Source: Symbiodinium natans (lineage: Eukaryota > Sar > Dinophyceae > Suessiales > Symbiodiniaceae). Taken from it: 64,000 nt of DNA. Each line of letters begins with the position of its first letter. Position 1 is the stretch's first letter. The notes under the pieces were generated by a model. That model was not told the DNA's origin. It made no database searches and saw only the letters and a program-made list of their open reading frames with translations. The DNA lies in contig CAJNDS010002515.1 in the NCBI GenBank assembly GCA_905221605.1, positions 203,988 to 267,987 of the forward strand. Reading direction: 5' to 3'. Shown one piece after another: positions 32,224-41,246 of the stretch. The position numbers and the translations under genes were made by a program.

Positions 32224-32809
32224 TTACTTCCTGCATGCTTTTTCCTTACGAGGGCAGGCCTCGCAAAAAACAAAAAAAAGAAAAAAAAACGCATGGCACA
32301 TAAGCAAAAACAGCAAGAGACCGAGGACAGAGCTGGCGTGCCAGCTGTGCCAGCTGCAGTCACCTTGCTGCACAAAAAGATCTGCAAAACGTAAACAACG
32401 AGACTGTTTGTCACGATACATAGCATCATTGGCGTTTTGCAAATCATGTCCAAAAATCGCAAGCACGTCCATGATGTCCCCTTGCAACACAAAATGCCTC
32501 TGGGGCAGCAGAAGACGATGCGACAGAAGCGTCGTCCTCGATCAATCGCAGGACGAAATCCTGCAGCCCGCTGTACACTTCCAACTGATCAGGGGCACAC
32601 GCGACCAGCATCTCACAAGCACCACGCCGCCAGGCCCAACCAAAGAGACTCTTGCGTGGTCCGCTAGAACCGGCCTCGTAACAGATTCCGGCGTTTTCGG
32701 CATCCTTGCAGCTTGGCGGATGCCATGGTTTGCCACAAAATCTATGGCAAATGCTTGGGGGCGGGATAATGGGTAGCTGGGAATCAGCCCGCTGCCCTGG
32801 CACGGTCAT
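32224..32809 (-). CDS. Candidate host exon(s), function unknown
   Basis: Two minus-strand frames look protein-like and adjoin. The first (32,809-32,444) includes CEMLVACAPDQLEVYSGLQD and FVLRLIEDDASVASSSAAPE. Near 32,486 another frame continues as GDIMDVLAIFGHDLQNANDA, then CLRFADLFVQQGD. Acidic-hydrophobic alternation suggests amphipathic helices. A frame change near 32,490 is either a splice junction or damage. No family was recognised, and the flanking sequence to 31,691 and 33,000 holds nothing else that I can support. Confidence 0.3.
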
Positions 32810-33020
32810 CTGCTAGCAGGAGTTGCAGACGTGGAAATCATCACAAGTCGGCAAGCCACTCTGTCCCTCCTACTCTGCTGCATGTTGAGTCTGAGTTTCT
32901 CCGCGGACATAGTGCATGAGACAAGCCCGACTGAAGGTCTGCGTGGGTTCCGCATTTCAGGACTGAACAGGGACCGCTCGCGTGCCAAACTCTTTAATGC
33001 GGGGTCCTGATTAGTGTAGG

Positions 33021-33116
33021 GGGCCCCCCCCCCCCCCCAAACATTTGAGTGGCCCCTAATAAAGTAAGGCCCCCTCAGGCCCCCCAAACAATTGCTGGGC
33101 CCCCCCCCAGAAGGAA
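33021..33116. repeat. Homopolymer C/G tracts
   Basis: A run of 15 C at 33,024-33,038 preceded by five G, followed by GGCCCCCTCAGGCCCCCC and a further C-run near 33,100. Such tracts are prone to assembly or sequencing error. Confidence 0.7.
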
Positions 33117-33370
33117 TTATATAAGGCATTGTATAAGGCTTTAGATAAGGCTTTATAGAAGGCATTAAGTATATAAGGCGCTATAGAAGGCATTAATTAT
33201 AAAAAGCGCTATAGAAGGCCTTGTATAAGGCTTTATATATAAGGATGCCTCATATTATGAGGCATTGTAGAAGGCTTTATATAAGGCATTGTGTAAGGCC
33301 TTATAGAAGGCTTTGTCGAAGGTTTATAGAAGGCTTTATAGAAGGCATCACATAAGGCATTGTAGAAGAT
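33117..33370. repeat. Short tandem repeat of ATAAGGC/ATAGAAGGC words
   Basis: About twenty diverged copies of a 10-14 base unit such as TATAAGGCATTG or TATAGAAGGCTTT fill 250 bases. No coding sense. Confidence 0.8.
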
Positions 33371-33512
33371 CGTTGCTTTCCGGCCACACTTCAGTTGTGG
33401 AAATCCCAAGCTTCTGGATATGGAGCCTTGGGTTGCTGAGATCCCAGGCCTTATAAATATGAAAGCCCTTAAATACAGAAGCTTACTCTAAATCCAAAAC
33501 ATTAGGGGGGGG

Positions 33513-33590
33513 CCAGGACAAAAAAAGGACAAAGAAGAACGGCCACCCCAACAGCCCCCTTGTCATCAATGCGCCTCTGCAGGATTCGGA
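33513..33590. repeat. Direct repeat, first copy (about 78 bp)
   Basis: Near-identical to 34,089-34,173, sharing GAACGGCCACCCCAACAGCC and on to CTCTGCAGGATTCGGA. The second copy has an extra GCAAT. The two flank about 500 bases of unassigned DNA. Confidence 0.9.
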
Positions 33591-34088
33591 TCCGCGCTTC
33601 CTGGCGTGGCCAACCGTAGCAGATTTGCGGAACAAGCGGCCAACATCAAGAGCCTCCCCAAATGCTAAGCTGCCTTACGTTCACTTCCGCTTGCCGAGCA
33701 GCCTCTAGCCGCTAGCCAAACACTGTCAAAAAGACTGTGCTCCTCACTGGCTCTCAAACGTTCATATCTGTGAGTCGCTCTTTCCGAGCTTCTCAACAAT
33801 CATCGAAACGCAACTACAACCTCAAAACTTTACATCGCAAACGTCGTCTTGAAACAAGACGGTGTTGCAGAAGTCCCAACAGCATCCATGGTGATGACCT
33901 GACATGGTTGGCTGCCAGCACACTGTTGAAAATTGTTGCTCAAGGAATCACAGAGCCTCGACTGTGTTTCGCTGAACTGTTCCCAGACCTACTGTTATCA
34001 TCCTGCATCCAAGCGGATTCTGCACAGCCCGGCAGCAGCCCGGCAACAACAAAATTTGGTGCGTTTGACTTACGTGCTTGGGTACTTC

Positions 34089-34173
34089 CCAGGACAAACA
34101 AGGACTGAGAAAAAGAACGGCCACCCCAACAGCCCCCTTGTCATCAATGCAATGCGCCTCTGCAGGATTCGGA
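34089..34173. repeat. Direct repeat, second copy (about 85 bp)
   Basis: Second copy of the repeat at 33,513-33,590. The intervening 33,591-34,088 has a plus-strand frame that I do not recognise. The pair could be target-flanking repeats of a lost element or a segmental duplication. Confidence 0.9.
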
Positions 34174-34252
34174 GGGCCTCTTTGGAGGCACTCCGCCTCA
34201 GCGGCACCGGTCCTTCGTGCGCAAATCGAAGAAGCGCTGGAGAACGGAGAAT

Positions 34253-34733
34253 GGGCTCCCCCCCTTTGGGCAAAGGGGGGCTTAAGCCCCCCTTTAAGCC
34301 CCCCTTTAAGCCCCCCTTCTTAAGCCCCCCTTCAAAGGGGTCCCTGCAAAGGGGGTCCCTTCGGGGGGGGGGGGGCAAAGGGTCAAAGCCCTCAAACCCC
34401 CCTTAAGCCCCCCTTAAGCCCCCCCCCTCTTAAGCCTTAAGCCCCCCCTTTAAGCCCCCCTTAAGCCCCCCCCCTTAAAGCCCCCTTTAAGCCCCCCTTG
34501 AAGCCCCCCTTTAAGCCCCCCTTTCAGCCCCCCTTGAAGCCCCCCTTTGAAACCCCCTTTCAGCCCCCCTTTAAGCCGCCCTTTAAAGCCCCCTTAAAGC
34601 CCCCCTTTAAGGCCCCCCCGTTTTAAGGGGCTTGAAGCCCCCCCTTTAAGCCCCTTTTTTTAAGCCCCCTTAAAGCCCCCCCTAAAGCTCCCCCCTAAAA
34701 CCCCCCCTGAAGCCGCAACCAAGCCCCCCCCTC
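34253..34733. repeat. (CCCCCCTTTAAG)-type low-complexity block 1
   Basis: About 480 bases built from AAGCCCCCCTTTAAGCCCCC-like words of 11-15 bases. The complementary strand is a run of G5-G7 tracts separated by CTTAAA, with clear G-quadruplex potential. Also includes GGGTCCCTTCGGGGGGG. Confidence 0.9.
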
Positions 34734-34734
34734 T

Positions 34735-35172
34735 GTGGAGGGTTTAGGCAGCAGTTTAAGAGGCCTAATACTTGCTGGGCCTCTGGGCAGCAATTTCAGA
34801 GGCGTAATACTTGCTGGGCTTCTGCGGAGGGTTTAGGCATCTGTTTAAGAGGCCTAATACTTGCTGGGCCTTTTTTGGAGGGTTTGGGCAGCAGTTTAGA
34901 AGGCGTAATACTTGCTGGGCCTTCTGCGGAGGGTTTAGGCAGCAGTTTAAGAGGCCTGATACTTGCTGGGCCTTTTGTGGAGGGTTTGGGCAGCTGTTGA
35001 AAAGGCGTAATACTTGCTGGGCCTTCTGTGGAGGATTTAAGCAGCAGTTTAAGAGGCCGAATACTCGCTGGGCCTTTTGTGGAGGGTTCGGGCAGCAGTT
35101 TTAGACGTCTAAGAGGCTTAATACCTGCTGGGCCTTCGGTGGAGGATTTAGGCAGCAGTTTAAGAGGCCTAA
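34735..35172. repeat. 51-bp tandem repeat, about 8 units
   Basis: Units begin TTGCTGGGCCTT and end AGGCCTAATAC or AGGCGTAATAC, at 34,772, 34,811, 34,861, 34,912, 34,963, 35,014, 35,065 and about 35,125. Central units are 50-51 bp. The 51-bp period keeps a frame open on both strands (repeated plus-strand peptide CWAFCGGFRQQFKRPN), which I take as a by-product. Units alternate between two subtypes (CCTAATAC/CGTAATAC), suggesting growth by duplication of a 102-bp dimer. Confidence 0.9.
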
Positions 35173-35191
35173 TGCGAGCATCGTGTTTGCA

Positions 35192-35463
35192 CATGGGGGG
35201 GAGGCTGCGCCCCCCCCAACCCCCCGCTTGTTTCAGCCGGGCAAACTCACGTGGAAGCATATGAATCATGTCCAAAACAAAACAAAACATGGGGTTCTCG
35301 GCTTAGCCCCGCGCCACGTCACTGCTATGCAAATGGGGGGGGCTGCGCCCCCCCCAACCCCCTCGCTTTTTTCTGCCGGGCAAGCTCGCGTGGAAGCATA
35401 TGAATCATCTCTGAAACAAGACATGGGGTTCTCGGCTTAGCCCCGCGCCACGTCACTGCTATG
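35192..35463. repeat. Tandem duplication of a 132-138 bp unit
   Basis: Two copies (35,192-35,329 and 35,332-35,463), each starting ATGGGGGG...GCTGCGCCCCCCCCAACC and ending CCGCGCCACGTCACTGCTATG. They differ by a few substitutions and small indels. Confidence 0.9.
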
Positions 35464-35557
35464 AACTCTCTGCTCCTTGAAACTCGAGTAATGAACACAA
35501 AAAACAAAAGAAGAAGCGAGCGGGGTGGAAATGCCCTTAAGCTCCCCTTTAAAAAAA

Positions 35558-35905
35558 GTCTCACTTCTCTGGTTTCGAAGAATGAAACCCAAAAAACAAA
35601 ACAAGATTCGAGGGGGGGTGGAATTTAGAATACATTCCCTTCTTTCTTTTCGTAAAGGGAAATGAATGTGGGAAATGTATGTTTAGAGTCTCACTTCTCT
35701 GGTTTCGAATAATGAAATCCCAAAAAAATACAAAAATATAACAAGAGTCGAGGGGGGTGGAATTTAGAATAAATTCCTTTCTCTCTCTCTTTTCAAATGG
35801 AAGTTAGAGTCTCACTTCTCTAGTTTCGAAGAACGAAACCCAAAAAACAAAACAAGGGTGGAATTTAGAATAAATCCCTTCTCTCTCATATTCAAGATAA
35901 AGTAA
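35558..35905. repeat. Tandem repeat of about 120-130 bp, three copies
   Basis: Copies start at about 35,558, 35,688 and 35,808 with AGTCTCACTTCTCTGGTTTC and contain GAAACCCAAAAAACAAAACA and GGTGGAATTTAGAATAAAT. Confidence 0.85.
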
Positions 35906-35921
35906 TGTTTAGCGTCGCCCT

Positions 35922-36170
35922 CAAGCCCCCTCTTTTCAGCCCCCTTAAGCCCTCCCCCTTCAGCCTATCTAGCCCCCTTTTAAGCCCCCCTTTAAGCCCC
36001 CCCCATTTAAGCCCTTTAAGCCCCCTTCAAAGCCCCCTTGAAGCCCCCCTTTAAGCCCCCTTAAGCCCCCCTTGAAGCCCCCTTTAAGCCCCCCTTTAAG
36101 CCCCCCCCCTTTACCTTTAAGCCCCCTTCAAAGCCCCCTTGAAGCCCCCTTTAAGCCCCCCCTTAAGCCA
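35922..36170. repeat. (CCCCCCTTTAAG)-type low-complexity block 2
   Basis: Same word composition and orientation as the block at 34,253-34,733, about 250 bases. The two blocks flank the tandem repeats between them. Confidence 0.9.
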
Positions 36171-36289
36171 AAACTCCGCTGTGTCTTAGTGGAGCAATGC
36201 GGGAGGCAAAAAATGGGTAACTTGGAGGTGGCACTAGCCGCTGTAAGTGACAGATACCAAGACCCAGGACGAACGATGATGGTGCAATA

Positions 36290-37102
36290 AATGGAGGCCT
36301 GGTTCCAACTTAAGCGAAGATGGACAGGCAAAGAAGACCTCCTGGAGAGAATCTGGGGCACCACTTTGCAGCGCCTTGAGGCAGCTGAAAGCAGATGGCA
36401 AGTGGTTAAAGGCCCACTAGAAGCCACATGTGCCTACCTGCTCAATCTAGAATGGCAACCTAAACCAATTTGTTACGCAATGTTTTTGCTTTATGGCGTC
36501 GATGTGGTGGTCAAAGGGTGAAACAAAGCTGGGTGGCTTGTGGCGCACTCCAAGCAGGACATCACTTTGGAAAGAATGTTGTTGACGCTCTCACCCAATT
36601 TGTTACCCAGTTTTTCTTCTTTGTCCACCGCACCTTCGCCCAAGCACAGTATCGGACGCAAATCGGCAAAACAGGACGCCAATGTGTAGAAACGGCACAA
36701 AGGGAGGCATGTGAGGAGTGGATAAATGCCCAAGGAAACACTTACTATCTGCACACTCTCCAACAAGAATGCCAAGTTAGAGTCTTTCCAGAAAACCTAC
36801 CAAATGGAGGTGAGCCACAGAATCGCCCACGAACCTAGCTGCCCTCAAGCTGTGGACCGTGCGGAGAAAGCTGTTGGGAGAACACAAAAAGGAAGAAAGA
36901 AAAAGAAGGGCAGCAGCACTGCGCTGTGTGTGGCAAGGAGCCCTTGTGTGCAGCCAAACCTCGGCGGTCAAAGTGTTCCAAGTGCCACCAGGAAGCTGAT
37001 TGGAAGCACGTCCTGCTGGACTGCAAATGGTGGAAAGCACAAAAATGGGAATTGCCGCAGTGGTTCAAGGAAGCGCAAGAGAAAAGCCCAAATTTGCTTT
37101 GA
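36290..37102 (+). pseudogene. Retroelement fragment with Cys/His knuckle
   Basis: Plus-strand frames read RRWTGKEDLLERIWGTTLQR then VVKGPLEATCAYLLNLEWQP (36,300-36,480), similar in style to the helical region after a LINE RT. A later frame reads QQHCAVCGKEPLC (36,911-36,950) and KCSKCHQEADWKHVLLDCKW, a C-x2-C...C-x2-C-H...H-x4-C knuckle as found near the ends of dinoflagellate retroelement proteins, then stops at 37,100. RT motifs were not found, so it is a partial, frameshifted copy. It may belong with LINE B downstream, but about 900 bases of unrecognised sequence intervene. Confidence 0.4.
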
Positions 37103-38000
37103 ACCAGGTCTCTCACAGCGCAGCCTCCAGCGGCTCCTTCACTTTCAGTGGAATATGGGAGTTTGACCGCATCCGAGGGCGGCTTGGGACACACATCGCC
37201 AGCATGACGCTTGAAGTCCTGGTTCCTGCGGGCAAGGTCACCACACCTAGTGCACTTCCAACGCTCATAAACCCAACCTTGACATGAGCCTGTTTATTCC
37301 AGCATCCGGGCCGGGGCTTTTCACGACTCCGTGGCCGGGGCAACAGGAAAGGAACAAGGTGAGGGAGCTGATCACTGGACGTGAGTTTAGCAACACGTCG
37401 ATTGAGAATGCTCGCTCTGTTCTTGGCACGTTTGGTTGACGCGGTTAAGAAGTCGCAATGAAGCATGCTGGTCCACACTCCTTCGGGGCGATCTCCGGAT
37501 GCTTCTGTACCCTGTGCTCAGTCCTGAAGCGCTGTTCCAATCAGCCTTGTCATCCTGGCCAGGTTCTGAAACTTCTGCTGAGTTTGTTGGGCCCTTGCCT
37601 GATGTTTTGACCTTATCTTTTCCGAAAAGCGGGTAACCGGTTGTAAGGCTTTTTGCTTTTACTTTTGTTGCAAAACTTTGCAAACCGTTCCTTAATGGCT
37701 GTAAGAATCTTTTTAGCTCGGCTCAAGGAACTTCTGCCTTTTTGCTCCAGTCATTCTGGGCTCTGCTGTCGGCACTTACTTGCGGGCCGCCAGTTTCCCA
37801 AACTTGTCTGCTATCTTGTTGACTTTCTCTAACCCCAACCTTCCTTCTTTGCAACATGGGATGGAACTCATTTATTTTAATTCTGTTGACTTGTCGGCTA
37901 AAAAGCCCACCAGACACCTTTCCAGGTTTTGAGCTTTTCACTTGTTTAGGAACGTCGAGGCAATCTAGTGTAGCATTGGGCCTGCCGTGTGACGCACTAA
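37103..38000. other. Spacer before LINE B
   Basis: No gene recognised. The 5' part of LINE B's endonuclease should lie at 37.5-38.0 kb if the element were complete, but I could not read it there, so LINE B is probably 5'-truncated or strongly decayed. Confidence 0.35.
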
Positions 38001-38555
38001 TTGCAAAACGGCGTAAAGCTCACCCTGGAACGCCGTTTAGGCACTGAGGATGGTGATTTCAATTGCACGCAGGATGAAGGCACGGTCGCATCCATGTTGA
38101 GCCACCATGTTGCTCGTGCGGCTGACTCCGCTTGCTTGACAGACCCTGAGTTCACCAATCCTCAAAGAACACGGCGTATCGACTGTGCATTGACACATCT
38201 GGACTTGGTTGCTCAACAGGTACACACCTTCAGGGTGCCCGGCATCTCGGACCACGGATTGGTGCGTGTGGACTTTGATCGCCGAAGCTTCCAGCCTTCA
38301 TGGGACAAATCTCACTTTGCCGACTTTGTGGGCCCTGCTCCCTCAGTGGATGACCTCTTGACCCTTTCCCACTCTCGACTCTTACGGATTTGCTTGTCAA
38401 TGACAACCTGGATGAGGTCTGGACTTTACTCTCTGATTGGGCTGAAGTTTTCCTCGGGGTCCATAACCCTGTTGCCCCCCGCCTTGGCAACCTGTGGCAC
38501 GCTCGACCCCGTGCGGAGCTCCGTCGGTTGCTGGGCACGAACCCGCTCCGCTTAG
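38001..38555 (+). CDS. LINE B endonuclease (APE-like), C-terminal half
   Basis: The frame contains DGDFNC (the metal-binding GDFN), RRIDCALTHLDL (substrate-side R-I-D-x2-L block) and GISDHGLVRVDFD (catalytic SDH), in the spacing expected of the exonuclease-endonuclease-phosphatase fold used by LINEs to nick target DNA. The N-terminal strand with the catalytic Glu was not found upstream. Residues after 95 are drift in this frame; coding sense passes to an overlapping frame at 38,390-38,600. Confidence 0.65.
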   Translation: MQNGVKLTLERRLGTEDGDFNCTQDEGTVASMLSHHVARAADSACLTDPEFTNPQRTRRIDCALTHLDLVAQQVHTFRVPGISDHGLVRVDFDRRSFQPSWDKSHFADFVGPAPSVDDLLTLSHSRLLRICLSMTTWMRSGLYSLIGLKFSSGSITLLPPALATCGTLDPVRSSVGCWARTRSA

Positions 38556-39690
38556 TGCTCTCCGCCGCCTTGAGCAACGACTTGATCAGTTGATTCACCG
38601 TCCTTGGGACCAATGGCTTCGTGGCCGCATCTCTCGCTCCCTGCGCCAGGTCCATCATTTGGTGTCGGAGCTTCCCCATTTAGATTTGGATTTCCCGGCC
38701 TCTGCTCTTGATCAGGTTGTGGAAATGCTGAAGCTCCATCAAAAAGCACACTGTGCGGCCTGCTTGGCGAAGTGGCGGCTCAAGACCACTGAGACAGTTA
38801 CTGGAGCTGTCAACTGGGTAAGAAAAGGGCGGAGCGTGAAGTGATGTTACAGTCGCCGCTTCCCTTGGAAACTGTGGTGGCTGGCCAGGTTCACTCTGTC
38901 GACTGTGTTGAACACCACGGTGAGCTATGGTCGCGCAAGTGGCAAACCCCTGCCACTACGGCTGATTTGCCTGCGTATCAACGCATTTTGGCCTCTTTGT
39001 CTTCTCATCCTTCCTCTGATTTGGACCTGACTCCGACATGATGAGCTTCGTCGGGCCATGAAAAAGATGAAATCGAAAGCTCCAGGCTCCGATGCCTGGT
39101 CGGCAAAATGTTCTCTTCGCGCTCGCAGCGTCGTGGCAAATGGTTCTGCCTTCTCTGGACGGCGGTTCTTCGCCTGGGCCAAGTTCCCAACATCTGGCGT
39201 AGATCGCTTGTGGTTTTGCTAGAGAAGAGCAATCAGTCTCTAGGCCCATTGTCTGACTCCCTATGGCGTGGCGTGCTGGGGCCCGTGCCATTGCTTGGCG
39301 CCTCAAGGCTTGGGTCCTGTCTTGGTGTAGCCCACGTGCTTGCGGCTCTGCCTCGGGCAAAAGTGTTGCGGACGTTCATCGACGCATCTTGCAGGCTTGG
39401 CAGCAAGGCACTGGTCCTTTGTCCAACAAGATCTTGGTGCCTTTTTCGACTCCTTGAGTGGCTCGGTTGTTTCTGCGACTTTGCGGCACCTGGAGGCTTC
39501 TGATGCCCTCACTCGTCTGATCTCTGGCTTCTATGAGAGGCAAATGCGGCTGTTTGTAGTGGACTTCCACACCTCACCTCACTGGCGATCTGCCCACGTT
39601 GGCCTCCTACAAGGCTGCCCACTCAGCCCTGTGATTAGCCTCTGCGTGGGACTGTGGACCGCAAGTGGCTCACCAGGCCCTTTGCAAAAG
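38494..39690 (+). CDS. LINE B reverse transcriptase, lacking motif C
   Basis: A linker frame (38,494-38,844) is followed by RT blocks in several frames: RRAMKKMKSKAPGSDAW (about 39,050-39,100), VPNIWRRSLVVLLEKSNQ (about 39,185), a SRPIV...RAIAWRLKAWV block (about 39,240-39,315), motif A DLGAFFDSL (about 39,430-39,460) and motif B VGLLQGCPLSPVI (about 39,598-39,640). The expected Y/F-x-DD motif C and about 40-50 residues around it are absent between 39,650 and 39,690, where sequence jumps to the post-RT region. It cannot encode an active polymerase as it stands. Confidence 0.65.
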
Positions 39691-39775
39691 TGATCAGTTT
39701 GACCAGGCTGCCGGCCTTACTTGTTGTCAGCGTTAGTGCCACCTCGTCACATGTGACCCTGCGTGCCCGTGGCGC

Positions 39776-40213
39776 ATGGAGGCTCGGCACCGTGGATACC
39801 ATCCAACCGACTCTGCAGTTCCTGCGCATCGAGTTATATTCGATCATGGAGATGCAAGCCTGCTGAAATTCTGCCTTGCCAAACTTCATGCTCGACTGCG
39901 CCACGCCACCAACCCAGCCTTCGGCCTTGCTGTGCGGCGTGAAGTCATCAGTAGCTTGGTTTTCCCGGCTCTGTTCTGGGCTGCTGGGGTGGCCATCCCG
40001 TCCCGGAGTGAGCTCACTAGCGTCCGCCACAGCATAGCGCAGTCGCTTCGTGGTACCCTAACCTTTGAAGCCCCACGTGTTTTTTGGTCGGGCAGGTCCT
40101 GGGCTGGCACATGGACCCCCACTGGATGGCTGACTGGTCATCTCTCATTGCATTGTCTCGGACCTTGCTGCGCCCACCTGACTGGTCGGACGAACTCACA
40201 CTCGATGCCCTAA
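39776..40213 (+). CDS. LINE B post-RT region
   Basis: Frame reading LLKFCLAKLHARLRHATNP then FGLAVRREVISSLVFPALFW and AAGVAIPSRSELTSVRHSIA. This matches the helical thumb/connector after the RT of dinoflagellate LINEs, with the RE+-x-SLVFPALFWAAG block and a S-x-L-x2-VR segment. Between 40,214 and 40,655 the frame is lost, and a partial duplication lies at 40,387-40,461. Confidence 0.5.
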   Translation: MEARHRGYHPTDSAVPAHRVIFDHGDASLLKFCLAKLHARLRHATNPAFGLAVRREVISSLVFPALFWAAGVAIPSRSELTSVRHSIAQSLRGTLTFEAPRVFWSGRSWAGTWTPTGWLTGHLSLHCLGPCCAHLTGRTNSHSMP

Positions 40214-40386
40214 CCGCCTACCGCTCAGCCGGTTACCCTGTGGCCCAACAGACTTTGCTCGGGCTGGAAACTTGATGTGGCAAACCGGAGTGTTTCTCGC
40301 ATCGACCAAGATCTCACCCGAGCCGTCACCCGGGTGTACCTGGGCGAGGACTCATTGCTGACCCTCCGCCACTGGCTCATTGAGAA

Positions 40387-40461
40387 GTACAAACGCACCA
40401 CCACTACAAGTTGTGGCCGTAATTAAGGGTACAAACGCACCACCACTACAAGTTGTGGCCG
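40387..40461. repeat. 33-bp direct duplication, 42-bp period, in LINE B
   Basis: GTACAAACGCACCACCACTA and the following CAAGTTGTGGCCG occur at 40,387-40,419 and again at 40,429-40,461, separated by TAATTAAGG. A local duplication that adds a stop in the LINE frame. Confidence 0.9.
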
Positions 40462-40655
40462 CATTCAGCGTCGCCAACACCGTGGTGACCGCGACCCATC
40501 CCTTGCGGTTGGTTTGGACCTTTCCCGCCCGACCCGAGGGTTAGGTTTGCCTTTGCCGGCCATGCACAGCTTTACAAACAAGCCACCTCACTGAGAAGCG
40601 GGCTTGCTTAGCGACCGGTGGCACTGCGTGGCACTTTAATGCGCGCAGAAATGGT

Positions 40656-40848
40656 ATGATGGCAACTTGTATGTGTGGGCGTGAGTGGCCGTCTCGCAGT
40701 CACCTCCTTTGGACCTGCCCTGCGCTGGCAAATGAACGTTCAGCCCTCACGCTGCTGAGAACCGAGTGGAGGAGCCTTATGGGCCACCCCATCCTGGAAT
40801 ACCCGGCGGCCCCTACGGCCAACGATCAACAATGCCGCGATCAGCTGG
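40656..40848 (+). CDS. LINE B Cys/His finger preceding RNase H
   Basis: Reads CMCGREWPSRSHLLWTCP (C-x-C-x8-H-x4-C), like the finger between RT and RNase H in many LINEs, then about 40 further residues to the copia insertion point. The codon phase at the junction (GAT CAG CTG G, then TC CAG TTT) continues correctly in the fragment at 49,272, so the finger and RNase H were one frame before insertion. Confidence 0.6.
40844..40848. other. Target-site duplication, left copy (GCTGG)
   Basis: Five bases GCTGG directly before the left LTR, repeated at 49,267-49,271 directly after the right LTR. Five-bp duplications are the Ty1/copia norm. Confidence 0.95.
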
Positions 40849-41182
40849 TGTGGAAATCTGTGTATAGACACGTCTGCGGGATGCCTTTTAGGCCAAGGCG
40901 CATGTTTGACGTGCTTACTGTATGTCCGGGACGTACAGGTCTTCCCTGAACAGTCGAGCATGTTTTTCCTTGAGATTTTGTTTTGTAGGAGAAGTGAGCT
41001 TGCGTAGGTGGCGTTAACTGGGTTTTTCCAGTTTTACTTTTGACTCTTGGCTCAAGGTCAAGAGAGCTGAGAAAGCAGTAAGGAGGCAGGATAACTGCAC
41101 GTCGCTTTGTGTGACCGAGAAAGTGCTGTGCAAGTGCGAAGCTGTGTGTAAGTTGGGTTTGTGCTGTTTAGAAACTTTTACA
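40849..41182 (+). repeat. 5' LTR of copia element
   Basis: 334 bp, TG...CA ends, three mismatches against the 3' LTR (99.1% identity). Contains TTGGCTCAAG followed by GT at 41,047-41,058, matching the 3' end of the dinoflagellate spliced leader plus its donor. Promoter and poly(A) sites were not identified. Confidence 0.97.
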
Positions 41183-41194
41183 TGGTAGCGGAGC
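41183..41194 (+). promoter_or_regulatory. Primer-binding site (initiator Met tRNA type)
   Basis: TGGTAGCGGAGC starts immediately after the 5' LTR. Its complement ends in CUACCA, as the 3' end of initiator-Met tRNAs does. Ty1 uses the closely similar TGGTAGCGCC. First-strand synthesis would be primed here. Confidence 0.9.
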
Positions 41195-41246
41195 GCTGCC
41201 GGAACGCCTTGGCCTAAAGGAAAGAGCCACGTGTTGTGCGTGAAGC

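Larger units (their letters stand above)
38001..40848 (+). mobile_element. LINE B, upstream part (split by the copia insertion)
   Basis: Plus-strand order: endonuclease C-half (GDFN at 38,051; SDHGLVRVDFD at about 38,245-38,280), linker (38.4-38.85 kb), RT (39.04-39.65 kb), post-RT region (39.78-40.21 kb) and a Cys/His finger CMCGREWPSRSHLLWTCP (40,665-40,720). The reading frame runs up to the target-site duplication at 40,844-40,848 and resumes in phase at 49,272 on the other side of the copia element, where the RNase H domain follows. Several frameshifts and a missing RT motif C show LINE B was already degenerate apart from the copia insertion. Confidence 0.75.
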
